Below, piece by piece: positions 1 to 8,021 of a stretch of DNA of 36,031 nucleotides. This stretch comes from Miniimonas arenae (GTDB lineage: Bacteria > Actinomycetota > Actinomycetes > Actinomycetales > Beutenbergiaceae), in the NCBI RefSeq assembly GCF_006351005.1, contig NZ_VENP01000034.1, positions 1 to 36,031 of the forward strand, written 5' to 3'. The position numbers were made by a program, and so were the translations under genes. Positions within the stretch are counted from its first letter, which is position 1. The number at the start of each line of letters is the position of its first letter. The notes under the pieces are model-generated. The model ran no database searches, had not been told where the DNA came from, and saw only the letters and a program-made list of their open reading frames with translations.

Positions 1-380
1 GCCAGCCGGTGCGACCTGTCGCGGACTGAACCGCCTCGCGACGCACCGGTGCTACCCACGAAGGTTCGCCGTCGTGCGCCGCGGCGATCGCCGAGGCCCA
101 GATGGTGCAAGCCGTCGCGCACTGAACTGCCTCGCGACGCACCGGTGCTGCCCACGAAGGTTCGCCGTCGTCCGCCGCCGCGCCACCCGAGAGCCAGCCG
201 GTGCGACCCGTCGCAGACTGAACCGCCTCGCGACGCACCAGGGGCCAGCCACGCAGGTTCGCCGTCGTGCGCCGCCATGCTCCCGAGAACCAGACCGTGC
301 CATCCGTCGCGGTCTGGACCTCCGCGCGAGGCGAGCTGGCCGCAGGACTCAGGCCCCGCCGTCGCGCGCCCCGCCGCTCA
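1..380. repeat. 96-bp tandem repeat array, about four decaying copies
   Basis: The word ACTGAACCGCCTCGCGACGC or a close variant starts at 25, 121 and 217, and a diverged copy falls in the same phase at 313, so the period is exactly 96 bp. Each unit contains a GGTGCG...CGCGACGCACC inverted pair that can form a hairpin, followed by a TTCGCCGTCGTGCGCC-like word related to the dispersed motif found elsewhere in the window. Reading frames exist on both strands, but their products are Arg/Pro-rich and look like shadows, so I call no gene here. The array continues to the left edge and may extend beyond it. It ends at the 3' end of the rhamnosidase pseudogene. Confidence 0.8.
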
Positions 381-1803
381 TGACGCGGCCCCGCTCACGA
401 CGCGGCCCCTCGCACCCGCCCCCGCACCCCCCGCCCCCGCACTCCCACCCCCACCCACCGAAACGTCCGCGAACCGCGCCCGCCGCACCACGATCCGGTG
501 CGCTCCGGCGGGGAGCACGGCGTCGGCCCGGATCACCCGACCGTGGACTGGGCCGTCCTCCCCACCCGACACAACCTCCACCCGCGACCGCGCGGACACC
601 GCCAGATCGAGCCGCGCCCGCGCGTAGAACGGCACCTCCACGTCGAGCAGCAGGTCCTCACCGTCGGCCCACCACGCGACCGCCGCACGCCCGAACGACG
701 TGAGGACCGACGCGCGGGCCCGCCCCAGCGCCCGCGCCGGCCGCGGCGCGACCACGAGCGTCCGGTAGCCGGGGTCCGTCGGGTCGGGGGCGAGGCCCGC
801 GACATGCCGACACGCCCAGTCGATCACCGCGCTGTAGGCGTAGTGGTTGAACGAGAGCATCACGTCGCCCTGCGCCATGCGGCCGTCGTGGATCGAGCCG
901 TCGGCGCGGATCGCGTCCCAGCGCTCCCACACGGTGGTCGCGCCCTGGCGCACCTGGTAGAGCCACGACGGTGGCTCGTCGCGCAGGAGCATGAGGTACG
1001 CCTCGGCGTCGTGCCCCGTCCGCGTGAGAGCGGGTAGCACGTGCGGCGTGCCGAGGAAGCCGGTCGCGATCCGCCCGTCGCTCGACCGGACGAGCGCGGC
1101 GAGCCGGTCGCCCACGACGGCGTGCTCCGCCTCGGGCGCGACGCCCAGCTCGATCGCCAGCGCGCACCCGGTCTGCGTGCCCAGGGCATGCTCGCGCCAC
1201 CGAGCCCACGTCCGCGCGGCGACCTCCTCCGCCAGCAGATCGGCGGCCACGGCCAGCGCGACGTCGCCCACCACGCGCTCGACGCGCGCCAGCAGCCGCG
1301 CGCTCCAGACCAGGAACGCGTGCGCGACGAACGCCGAGGACGTCCTCGCGAGCTGCTCGCGAAGGATCTGCTCGTCGCTCGCGCGGCCGCGCAGCGCAGC
1401 CCGAGCCAGCCGGTGATGTTCTGGGGGAGGTCGACGCGCGTCACAGGCGCGCCCGCCCGCGCGTCCGACAGCGTGCCCGACGGCGAACCCACCGACACCA
1501 CGCCCGGCACCTCGGCCACGGTCCGCACGGGCGACGCGATCCGCGGCTCGAAGCACAACATCGGCACGTCGAGCACCCGCGCCGCACCCAGCCCGAGTCG
1601 TCGACACCCGCGCGATCCCAGCCGTGCGGCTCGTCCCGCAGGTCCACCTCGTACCCGTCGTAGAGGCTGTTGCGCCGCACGCCGCCGCGCCCGACCCGCC
1701 AGGCGCAGTCCGTCCCGACAACCTCGCGGGCGCCGTAGGCGTGCTCCAGCACGAGCTCGGCGACGAGCCCGAGGTCCGCGGCGGGCAGGTCGGTCGCGCT
1801 CAT
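378..1803 (-). pseudogene. alpha-L-rhamnosidase (GH78-type) pseudogene
   Basis: Three fragments of one protein lie in three frames. The first (1803 to about 1595) reads EVVGTDCAWRVGRG, NSLYDGYEVDLRDE and a GWDR...DDSGW segment typical of the rhamnosidase N-terminal domain. The second (about 1595 to 1400) reads RVLDVPMLCFEPRIASPV and QNITGWLGLR, the usual lead into the catalytic domain. The third (about 1395 to 378) gives the end of the six-hairpin barrel (TGFLGTPHVLPALTRTGHDA, GATTVWERWDA, FNHYAYSAVIDW) and the C-terminal beta domain. The central catalytic part between GRASDE and SSAFVAHAFL is missing, and the extreme N-terminus is absent. So there are two frame changes plus an internal and a 5' deletion, and no active enzyme is expected. 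The head-to-head LacI remnant suggests one deletion removed both 5' ends. Confidence 0.85.
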
Positions 1804-1829
1804 GCCGCCGGCTCGGGCTCCTCGCGTGG

Positions 1830-2111
1830 ACGGGCCAGGTGACCGAGTGGCTCGTGCAGCTCGCGCGCACCCGCGGGCTGCGCGTCGGCGAGGACGTGTC
1901 GCTGGTCAGCCTGTGCACCGACGTCACCGCAGCGGCGCTCGAGCCCGCCGTCACGCACGTGTCGCCGCAGCCGCGCGAGCTGTCACGGCTCGCGATGCGG
2001 GTGCTGTTCGAGCGGATCGACGGCGAGCCCGACGTCGAGCGGCCGGCCCGGTTGGAGCTCCTCGCGCCGTCGGGGGTCGAGCGGCGCGCGAGCGTCGTCA
2101 CGTACGACTGA
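1830..2111 (+). pseudogene. C-terminal remnant of a LacI-family regulator
   Basis: The last 94 codons read as the end of a LacI/GalR effector domain: a helix LVQLARTRGLRVGEDVSLVS, then PAVTHVSPQPRELSRLAM, a helix with RVLFERIDGE, and the final LLAPSGVERRASV. The helix-turn-helix and most of the ligand domain are absent, and no start codon or ribosome binding site precedes the homologous part. It sits head to head with the truncated rhamnosidase, a usual arrangement for a local repressor and its glycosidase target. The intact pair probably shared a divergent promoter that was lost by deletion around 1803-1830. Confidence 0.75.
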
Positions 2112-2222
2112 CCACCGGCACTCCCGTCCGGAACGGCGACGGATCGAGCGAGTCGGTCCGCGGGTCTACGATGAGCCCGTCGTCTGGGGGGACGGCGCGT
2201 CTCACGGAGCTGGGGGGCTCTC

Positions 2223-2462
2223 ATGACCGCAACACCGAGCTGGTATCAGGACTCGACCGAGCCGCCGCTGCGGCGCCGGTGGGACGGCACCCACCTGGCG
2301 GAACGCGCGCGGCGTTCTGCTGCGCGGGTCGACCGCACCACGAGCAGCGCGATGGCCGGCGAGGCCCCGAGCCGCGAGACGTCGGACGCCGACCGGCTCG
2401 TGGCACCCGGCCGTTCGAGCGAGCGCTCCGAACCGGAGGTGCGCCACCGCAGGCGCTGCTGA
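2223..2462 (+). CDS. short DUF2510-domain protein, probably a degenerate duplicate
   Basis: This 79-residue ORF starts MTATPSWYQDST and continues with LRRRWDGTHLAER, the DUF2510 signature seen at the N-terminus of many actinobacterial membrane proteins. After about residue 28 the sequence is polar and unrecognisable and has no membrane segment. The ATG follows a G-rich stretch (AGCTGGGGGGCTCTC). Its leader and first codons closely resemble those of the next gene, so the two look like a tandem duplication of which this copy has lost its remainder. It may be expressed as a small protein or be a relic. Function unknown. Confidence 0.5.
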   Translation: MTATPSWYQDSTEPPLRRRWDGTHLAERARRSAARVDRTTSSAMAGEAPSRETSDADRLVAPGRSSERSEPEVRHRRRC

Positions 2463-2568
2463 GTCTCACTGCGGCGGGCCGAACGTCCCACGTGCGGCCG
2501 CGTCCCCGCGGATAGTGTCGATCGGTCCGTCACAGGGGACGGCATCGAACTCGAGCACGGGGGCCCCC

Positions 2569-3345
2569 ATGACCGCAGCACCGAACTGGTACCCAGATCC
2601 GACCGACGCACGCATCCAGCGGTGGTGGGACGGCACGCAGTGGACCGAGCACACCCGGGCCGCCACGGCCGCGCAGTCCGGCGCCGCCGCCGAGTCCGCG
2701 GTCGCACAGACCGCGGTTGCCCAGACAGCCGCGATCCGAGGCTCCGACTCCGGCGCTGCACAACCTGCGTGGGGCGCGCTCCCGCCCGAGGCCACCGAGG
2801 ACCAGGGCGGGCAGGCCGCCGAACCGAGGCGACGCCGTCGTGCGTGGGTGCTGCCGATCGCGACCGGGGTGACGTGTCTGCTCGTCGGGATGGGCTTCGG
2901 CGCCGCGGCTGCGGGCGCCGACCCTCACCCCACGCAGAGCACCGAGTACCAGGCCGTCGCCGCGACGCTCGCCTCGACCGAGGCCGAGCGGGACGGGCTC
3001 GAGGAGGACCTCGACGAGGCCAACGGCGAGCTCACCACCGCCGAGGACCGGATCACGGAGCTCGAGGCCGCCGCGACGACCGCCGGCGACCTCGCCGCCC
3101 GCGAGACCCAGGTCGCCGAGCGCGAGGCCGCGGTGCAGACGCGCGAGACCGACGTGCAGACCCGCGAGGACGCCGTCGCGGCGCAGGAGGCAGCCGCCGC
3201 GGCGCCCGCGAGCAGCACCGACCCGCGGTTCGGCACCTGCAAGGAGGCGAGGGCCAACGGCTACGGCACCTACGTCAAGGGCGTGGACCCCGAGTACGAC
3301 TGGTACCGCGACGCCGACGGCGACGGAAGGGTCTGTGAGCCATGA
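2569..3345 (+). CDS. DUF2510-membrane-coiled-coil-Excalibur protein
   Basis: A 258-residue protein with four visible parts. DUF2510 is at residues 5-26 (NWYPDPTDA, RWWDGTQWT). A basic stretch at 86-91 precedes a single membrane segment at about 92-115. Residues 128-212 are Glu/Ala-rich with heptad character (TEAERDGLEEDLDEANGEL), consistent with an extracellular coiled coil. The Excalibur domain is at 218-258, with Cys224 and Cys256 and the Asp-rich loop DADGDGRVC, which in this family resembles a calcium-binding loop. Topology would be N-in with the coiled coil and Excalibur domain outside; a cell-envelope role is inferred. The ATG at 2569 is chosen because the DUF2510 domain begins there; an upstream in-frame start at 2515 would add unrelated residues. 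Its stop overlaps the RidA start. Confidence 0.85.
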   Translation: MTAAPNWYPDPTDARIQRWWDGTQWTEHTRAATAAQSGAAAESAVAQTAVAQTAAIRGSDSGAAQPAWGALPPEATEDQGGQAAEPRRRRRAWVLPIATGVTCLLVGMGFGAAAAGADPHPTQSTEYQAVAATLASTEAERDGLEEDLDEANGELTTAEDRITELEAAATTAGDLAARETQVAEREAAVQTRETDVQTREDAVAAQEAAAAAPASSTDPRFGTCKEARANGYGTYVKGVDPEYDWYRDADGDGRVCEP

Positions 3346-3698
3346 CCGACATCACGCGCACCGCCACGCCGTTCAGCTACTCCGCCGCCGTCGCGGCGGG
3401 CGACCTCGTGTTCCTCGGCCTGCACCGCGGCTTCGGCGACGACCTCGTGGCGCAGCTCGACGGTGCGATCGAGGGCGTCACCGCAACGCTCAGCGGCTAC
3501 GGCGTGTCCCTGACCTCGCTCGTCAAGGTCAACGTCTGGCTGCGGGACGTCGCCGACCTGCCCACGATGGAGCACCGGTTCGAGCGCTACTTCCCGGGCG
3601 GTGAGTACCCCGCGCGGATGACCGCGACCACGCAGTTCTTCGACGCCGACTGCCTCGTCATGGTCGAGGGGATCGCCTACCGGGGTCCGCAGGGTTGA
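3342..3698 (+). CDS. RidA/YjgF-family protein
   Basis: A 118-residue protein of normal RidA length. Recognisable segments are AGDLVFLGLHRGF near the start, LTSLVKVNVWLRDVADLPTM in the middle, and EYPARMTATTQFF...LVMVEGIAYRG at the end. Arg92 lies where active RidA enzymes carry the arginine that binds the carboxylate of enamine/imine substrates, but the flanking signature is not the canonical one, so deaminase activity is plausible and unproven. The family usually acts in the cytoplasm as a trimer. The ATG overlaps the stop of the preceding envelope gene by four bases (ATGA), which implies translational coupling. Confidence 0.85.
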   Translation: MTDITRTATPFSYSAAVAAGDLVFLGLHRGFGDDLVAQLDGAIEGVTATLSGYGVSLTSLVKVNVWLRDVADLPTMEHRFERYFPGGEYPARMTATTQFFDADCLVMVEGIAYRGPQG

Positions 3699-3739
3699 CC
3701 CCCGGGGCCGACCCGACGCGGCGCGGCGCCCGCTGCCCG

Positions 3740-4156
3740 CTACATCAGCGCGTCGAACCGGGCCCGCAGCGCGTCGGCGAGGCGGTCCAGCCCGCCCGCG
3801 TCGAGGCGCGGCACCTCGTCCCACGACTCCGGGTCGTGCCACGGCGCCGTCGCGGGCGTTCCCGGATCGCGCACGAACACGTGCTGGTGAAAGTGCGCGA
3901 TGCCCAGGCCCACGATCGCGGTGAAGACGTGCTCGGTGTCGAACCAGTCGGCGAGGATGCGGCCGCGGTCCAGCTCGCTCGGGCCACCTCGGCCGCCTGC
4001 GCGGCGTCGAGATCCTGCCAGCGCCAGGCCGGTCGCGCGCGAGAGCGGTCGGTGGCTCACCACGACCTGGTCGTCCGCCCACAGCACCGGCCCAACGAGC
4101 TCACCGACCCCGCGGTGCTTCTCGCAGAGGGGGCACGGTTCCGCCGGCGTCGCCAT
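3740..4156 (-). CDS. HIT-family nucleotide hydrolase/transferase, middle region suspect
   Basis: A 138-residue protein with CPLCEKH at residues 8-14 and the histidine triad HFHQH at 88-92, the catalytic signature of HIT proteins, which act on dinucleoside polyphosphates or other nucleotide phosphoesters. The ends look normal (VVSHRPL at 33-38, EHVFTAIVG at 75-83). The stretch between, about residues 44-72, is shorter than usual and low in family likeness. In the neighbouring frame, 3961-4020 reads DLDAAQAAEVARASW, which resembles the helix expected here. Two compensating frame changes plus a small deletion, or a sequencing error, could explain this. It lies downstream of the inositol operon but a long palindrome separates it, so it is probably a separate unit. 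Confidence 0.7.
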   Translation of the reverse strand: MATPAEPCPLCEKHRGVGELVGPVLWADDQVVVSHRPLSRATGLALAGSRRRAGGRGGPSELDRGRILADWFDTEHVFTAIVGLGIAHFHQHVFVRDPGTPATAPWHDPESWDEVPRLDAGGLDRLADALRARFDALM

Positions 4157-4210
4157 CGCTCGACCGCAGTCGCGGCCGGTTTCGCGCCGGTCCGCGCCGG
4201 TCCGCACCGA

Positions 4211-4290
4211 ACCCTCGCACGCGTGCCCGACGGCGAGGCCCACCCTCCGTACGGAGGGTGGGCCTCGCCGTCGGGCACGCGCGAGGGTGA
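4211..4290. terminator. near-perfect loopless palindrome, probable operon terminator
   Basis: Two 38-40-nt arms meet with no spacer at 4250/4251. Thirty-one bases pair perfectly, followed by a 2-nt difference and more pairing. The palindrome lies 3 bp after the iolE stop and before the HIT gene, the right place for an intrinsic terminator of the inositol operon, although there is no T-run. Each arm contains a copy of the dispersed word GTGCCCGACGGCGA, in opposite orientation (4223-4236 and 4265-4278). Confidence 0.6.
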
Positions 4291-4293
4291 GTC

Positions 4294-5151
4294 TCAGGCG
4301 AGCGACTCGAGGTAGGCCTTCGAGGTCCGGACGTCGACCTTGGGACCCTCGCCCGCGGGGGCGCCGTCGAGGATGGTGTCCTGCTCGAGGACGTACCAGC
4401 CGTCGAAGCCGGCCGCGCCGAGCGCCGAGACGATCCGCGGGAGGTCGACGTCGCCCTCGCCGAGCGGCACGTAGATGCCCTCGCGGACGGCCTCGGTGTA
4501 GGTGAGCTCGCCCGCGCGGACCTTCGCGGCGAGGTCGGCGCGGACGTCCTTGGCGTGCACGTGGTTCACGCGCGCGGCCCAGTCGTCGACGAGAGCCGCG
4601 GGGTCGGTGCCGCCGATGAGGAGGTGGCCGGTGTCGAGCGTGAGCGCGATCGAGGAGCCCTCGAGGACGCGGAGCACGTCGTCGCGCGTCTCGACCATCG
4701 TGCCGACGTGCGGGTGCAGCGATGCGCGGATGCCGCGTGAGGCGGCGAGCGCCGTGAGGCGGTCGAGGTTGCGGAAGACGGTGGCCCACTGCGCGTCGTC
4801 GAGCTCGGGGCGCTCGTCGTAGCCGTCGAGCCCCGACGCCGCCGCGAGGACCAGTACGTCGCCGCCGGCGGCCTCGAACGAGTCGAGCTCGGCGTCGACG
4901 GCGGGCAGGGGGTCGTGCTCGGGGTCGTGCAGCAGGACGGGGACGAACGCGCCGACGGCGGCGAGGCCGTAGGGCTTCAGGGCTGCGGCGCGGTCGGCGG
5001 GAGCCTCGGGCAGCCAGCCCTGCGGGCCGAACTCGGTGGCGGTAAGGCCGAGCTCGGTCATCTCCGCGAGAACCTGGTCGGGCTCGAGCTGGTAGCCCCA
5101 GCCCGGGACCTCGCACACGCCCCAGCTGATCGGGGCACCGGCAATCTTCAT
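4294..5151 (-). CDS. iolE: TIM-barrel inosose dehydratase-type protein (IolE-like)
   Basis: A 285-residue sugar isomerase/epimerase-fold protein beginning APISWGVCEVPGWGYQL, an opening common in actinobacterial proteins annotated as myo-inosose-2 dehydratase. Likely metal or catalytic residues fall in the expected strands: Glu154 (HPHVGTMVE), Asp173 (TLDTGH), His199 (NHVHAKD) and Glu256 (WYVLEQD). It would remove water from 2-keto-myo-inositol to give the trihydroxycyclohexanedione cleaved by IolD. The ATG is preceded by GAGAGAGA. It is the last gene of the operon, 211 bp after iolG, with repeats between. An IolH or other epimerase role cannot be excluded from sequence alone. Confidence 0.75.
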   Translation of the reverse strand: MKIAGAPISWGVCEVPGWGYQLEPDQVLAEMTELGLTATEFGPQGWLPEAPADRAAALKPYGLAAVGAFVPVLLHDPEHDPLPAVDAELDSFEAAGGDVLVLAAASGLDGYDERPELDDAQWATVFRNLDRLTALAASRGIRASLHPHVGTMVETRDDVLRVLEGSSIALTLDTGHLLIGGTDPAALVDDWAARVNHVHAKDVRADLAAKVRAGELTYTEAVREGIYVPLGEGDVDLPRIVSALGAAGFDGWYVLEQDTILDGAPAGEGPKVDVRTSKAYLESLA

Positions 5152-5236
5152 GGTCTCTCTCTCGTTGTCGTTCGGTGGTGGACCTGCATGTGAGGGGTGG
5201 AACTAGTGCCGTCGGACCTGCGTACCGCCACCCCGT

Positions 5237-5354
5237 TCGCGAGAGGATCTCCGTCCTTTCTCGAGAGGATCTCGGAGGCTCCGAGCCGACGGAGATCCTC
5301 TCGAGAAAGGACGAACTTCCTCTCGAGAAAGGACGAACTTCCTCTCGAGAAAGG
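5237..5354. repeat. nested inverted and 22-bp direct repeats between iolG and iolE
   Basis: A perfect 22-bp inverted repeat has arms 5252-5273 and 5292-5313, built around TCCTCTCGAGAAAGG. Inside it a smaller hairpin is possible (CTCGGA 5271-5276 with TCCGAG 5280-5285). The right arm runs into direct repeats with a 22-bp period starting at 5296, 5318 and 5340, each beginning TCCTCTCGAGAAAGG, and a partial copy lies near 5240. This takes up most of the 211-bp gap. It could terminate or protect iolG mRNA, bind a protein, or be one member of a dispersed repeat family; I see no second copy in the window. Confidence 0.85.
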
Positions 5355-5362
5355 GTTGGGGG

Positions 5363-6376
5363 TCAGGCGGAGACTGGCGCGCCGAGGCGCACCCGCTCGC
5401 CCGTCGTGGCCGAGACGGTCGCGGCGTCCGCGAGCACGAGCGCCTCGCGCCCGTCCCGCAGCGACGGGCTCGGCGCCACGCCCGACTCGATCGCCGTGAT
5501 GAAGTGGTCGAGCTCGGCGGAGTAGGCGTGCTCGTAGCGCTGGAGGAAGAAGTCCAGGTACGGGCCCGACGAGCCGGAGACCCCGCGCCCGTTGAACCGG
5601 ACCGCGGTGGCCGTGTGGTTGGCCGCCTCGAGCGAGCCGAGCGGACCGAACGCCTCGAGCCGCTGGTCGTAGCCCGCCGCGCAGTGCCGCGAGTTGATGA
5701 TCGTGGCGACCCCGCCGTTGGCGCCGCGCAGCGTGACGACGGCCGCGTCGAAGTCGCCGATCGCCGCGATGTCGGGGTCGAGGTGCTGCCCGACGGCGGA
5801 CACCTCGGTGATCTCCCCGAGCAGGAACCGCGCCATGTCGAAGTCGTGGATCGTCATGTCCCGGAAGATCCCGCCCGAGCCGACGAGGTACGGCGCGGGT
5901 GCCGCCGCCGGGTCGCGGCTGATGATGGTGAGCTGCTCGAGCGCGCCGATCTCGCCGTCGGCCACGCGCCGCGCGATCTCCGCGAACCCGGGGTCGAAGC
6001 GCCGGTTGAAGCCGACCATCACCCGGTCGGCGCGGTCGCCGACCGCGGCCAGGCACTCGTCGACCCGCGCGAGGTCGAGGTCGACCGGCTTCTCCGTGAG
6101 GACGGCCTTGCCGGCCTCGACGGCGGCCACGATCTGCGGGACGTGGAACCGGGTGGGCGAGCCGACGATGACGGCGTCCACGTCGGTGGCGGCGAAGACG
6201 TCGGCCACGTCGGTCGTGGACCGGACGCCCGACGAGCCGACCGAGCCGGCAATCCGGGCGGCGGCCTCGCCGTCGGGGTCGGCGACGAGCGCGAGGCGCG
6301 CCGCGGGGTGGGCGGCGACGGACCGCGCGTGCACGGCGCCGATGCGGCCGGCGCCGATGATCGCGAAGCTCAGCAT
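5363..6376 (-). CDS. iolG: myo-inositol 2-dehydrogenase
   Basis: A 337-residue Gfo/Idh/MocA-family NAD-dependent dehydrogenase that oxidises myo-inositol to 2-keto-myo-inositol, the first step of the pathway. The Rossmann motif GAGRIG is at residues 8-13, the EKP motif at 95-97 supplies Lys96, and RDMTIHDFD gives Asp173 and His177, matching the Lys/Asp/His set of characterised inositol dehydrogenases. Length is normal. The ATG at 6376 is chosen because the Rossmann strand starts immediately after it and GGAGA lies just upstream. It follows mmsA by 65 bp on the same strand. Confidence 0.92.
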   Translation of the reverse strand: MLSFAIIGAGRIGAVHARSVAAHPAARLALVADPDGEAAARIAGSVGSSGVRSTTDVADVFAATDVDAVIVGSPTRFHVPQIVAAVEAGKAVLTEKPVDLDLARVDECLAAVGDRADRVMVGFNRRFDPGFAEIARRVADGEIGALEQLTIISRDPAAAPAPYLVGSGGIFRDMTIHDFDMARFLLGEITEVSAVGQHLDPDIAAIGDFDAAVVTLRGANGGVATIINSRHCAAGYDQRLEAFGPLGSLEAANHTATAVRFNGRGVSGSSGPYLDFFLQRYEHAYSAELDHFITAIESGVAPSPSLRDGREALVLADAATVSATTGERVRLGAPVSA

Positions 6377-6441
6377 GAGGGTCTCCAGGCTGGTCGAACG
6401 GGTGGGCAGGGGTTGGAAAGATCGAGGGCGCGGCGCCGCGG

Positions 6442-8001
6442 CTACTTCTGCGCGTCGCCCGAGAAGTGGAAGGACACGGCCGCAGGCCCCGCGTCCCGGT
6501 GCGGCCAGCGCTGCGTGACCACCTTGCCACGCGTGTAGAACCGGATCCCCTCGGGCCCGTACACGTGGCTCTCGCCGAACAGCGAGTCCTTCCAGCCGCC
6601 GAAGCTGTGCCACGCGACAGGCACCGGGATCGGCACGTTGACGCCGACCATGCCGACCTTCACGCCGCGCCGGAACGTCCGCGCCGCCTCGCCGGAGGCG
6701 GTGAAGATCGCGGTCCCGTTGCCGTAGGGGTTCGCGTTGACGACCTCGATCGCCTCGGCGAGGCCGGACACGCGCACGACGTCGAGCACCGGTCCGAAGA
6801 CCTCCTCCTCGTACACGGTGTGCTCGGGCGAGACGTGGTCCACGAGGGTCGGCCCCACGAAGAAGCCGTTCTCGTAGCCGGGCACGACGTACCCGCGGCC
6901 GTCGACGACGAGCGTCGCGCCCTCGGCCTCGGCCGAGTCGATGAGCCCCTCGATCCGCGCCTTGGCGGCGGCCGTGATCACCGGGCCCATCTCGGCGCCC
7001 GGCTGGTCGCCCGCCGACACCTTCACGGAACGGGCCCGCGCCGCGAGGCGCTCGACGAGCGCGTCCGCGACGGACTCCTCGACCACCGCGACCGACAGCG
7101 CCATGCACCGCTCGCCCGCGGCGCCGTACGCCGCTGCGACGAGCTGGTCGGCGGCGTCGTCGAGGTCGGCGTCGGCGAGCACGACGCCGTGGTTCTTCGC
7201 GCCGCCGAGCGCCTGCACGCGCTTGCCCTGCGCGGCGGCGACGTCGTGCACGTACCGGGCGATCGGCGTCGAGCCCACGAACGAGACGGCCGCGACGTCC
7301 GGGTGGTGCAGCAGCGCGTCCACGACGACCTTGTCGCCCTGGACCACGCTGAACACGCCGTCGGGCAGCCCGGCCCGCTGCCACAGCCGCGCGAGGAAGA
7401 GTGAGGCGCCCGGGTCGCGCTCGGACGGCTTGAGCACGAACGCGTTGCCCGTGGCGATCGCCACGGGCGCCATCCACAGCGGCACCATGACGGGGAAGTT
7501 GAACGGCGTGATGCCGGCGACGACGCCCAGGGGCTCGCGCCAGGAGAACACGTCGATGCCGGTCGCGGCCTGGTCGGACAGCTCGCCCTTGAGCAGCTGC
7601 GGGATGCCGCACGCGAACTCCACGACCTCGAGCCCGCGGCCGATCTCGCCCTTGGCGTCGGGGATCGTCTTGCCGTGCTCGCGGCTCACGAGCGCCGCGA
7701 GCTCGTCGGTGTGCGCCACGAGCAGCTCGCGGAACCGGAACAGCACGCCGGCTCGCTTGGCCAGCGACAGCTGGCCCCAGCTCTCCGCCGCGCGGGCCGC
7801 GGAGGCGACGGCGGTGTCGACGTCGTCGACGCTGCCGAGCGCCACTGCGCCGATCACCTCACCCGTCGAGGGGTCGAAGACCGGCTGCTCGGCGTCGCCG
7901 GTCGAGGCGCGCTCGGCGCCGTCGATCCAGTGCGTCACGGTCGTGCTCGCAGTCGCGGTCGAGTCAGTGGGAGCGGAGGTGGTGGGCGTGGTCGCGGTCA
8001 T
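6442..8001 (-). CDS. mmsA: methylmalonate-semialdehyde dehydrogenase (CoA-acylating)
   Basis: A 519-residue aldehyde dehydrogenase; in inositol catabolism (then called IolA) it converts malonic semialdehyde to acetyl-CoA and CO2. Key residues are Asn168 in TPFNFP, Lys191 in LKPSE, and the nucleophile Cys299 in GAAGERCM. The segment LGGAKNHGVV has Asn where hydrolytic aldehyde dehydrogenases carry the general-base Glu, as expected for the CoA-acylating family. The first 22 residues are Thr/Ser/Ala-rich and look like a poorly conserved extension; a later start is possible but no internal Met precedes the domain. It follows iolD by 20 bp. Confidence 0.92.
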   Translation of the reverse strand: MTATTPTTSAPTDSTATASTTVTHWIDGAERASTGDAEQPVFDPSTGEVIGAVALGSVDDVDTAVASAARAAESWGQLSLAKRAGVLFRFRELLVAHTDELAALVSREHGKTIPDAKGEIGRGLEVVEFACGIPQLLKGELSDQAATGIDVFSWREPLGVVAGITPFNFPVMVPLWMAPVAIATGNAFVLKPSERDPGASLFLARLWQRAGLPDGVFSVVQGDKVVVDALLHHPDVAAVSFVGSTPIARYVHDVAAAQGKRVQALGGAKNHGVVLADADLDDAADQLVAAAYGAAGERCMALSVAVVEESVADALVERLAARARSVKVSAGDQPGAEMGPVITAAAKARIEGLIDSAEAEGATLVVDGRGYVVPGYENGFFVGPTLVDHVSPEHTVYEEEVFGPVLDVVRVSGLAEAIEVVNANPYGNGTAIFTASGEAARTFRRGVKVGMVGVNVPIPVPVAWHSFGGWKDSLFGESHVYGPEGIRFYTRGKVVTQRWPHRDAGPAAVSFHFSGDAQK

Positions 8002-8021
8002 GGCGGGCTCCTTCGGACGGG

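Noticed and set aside
1-380. CRISPR-like array
   Set aside because: The full 96-bp unit repeats with gradual divergence; there are no short identical repeats alternating with unique spacers and no cas genes.
378-1803. Programmed frameshift in the rhamnosidase gene
   Set aside because: The central catalytic region is missing as well and no slippery sequence is evident, so decay explains the frames better.
860-2224. One continuous 454-codon minus-strand gene
   Set aside because: Only its part at about 1400-1595 matches rhamnosidase; the rest is the antisense of the LacI remnant or out-of-frame rhamnosidase, so it is one piece of a pseudogene.
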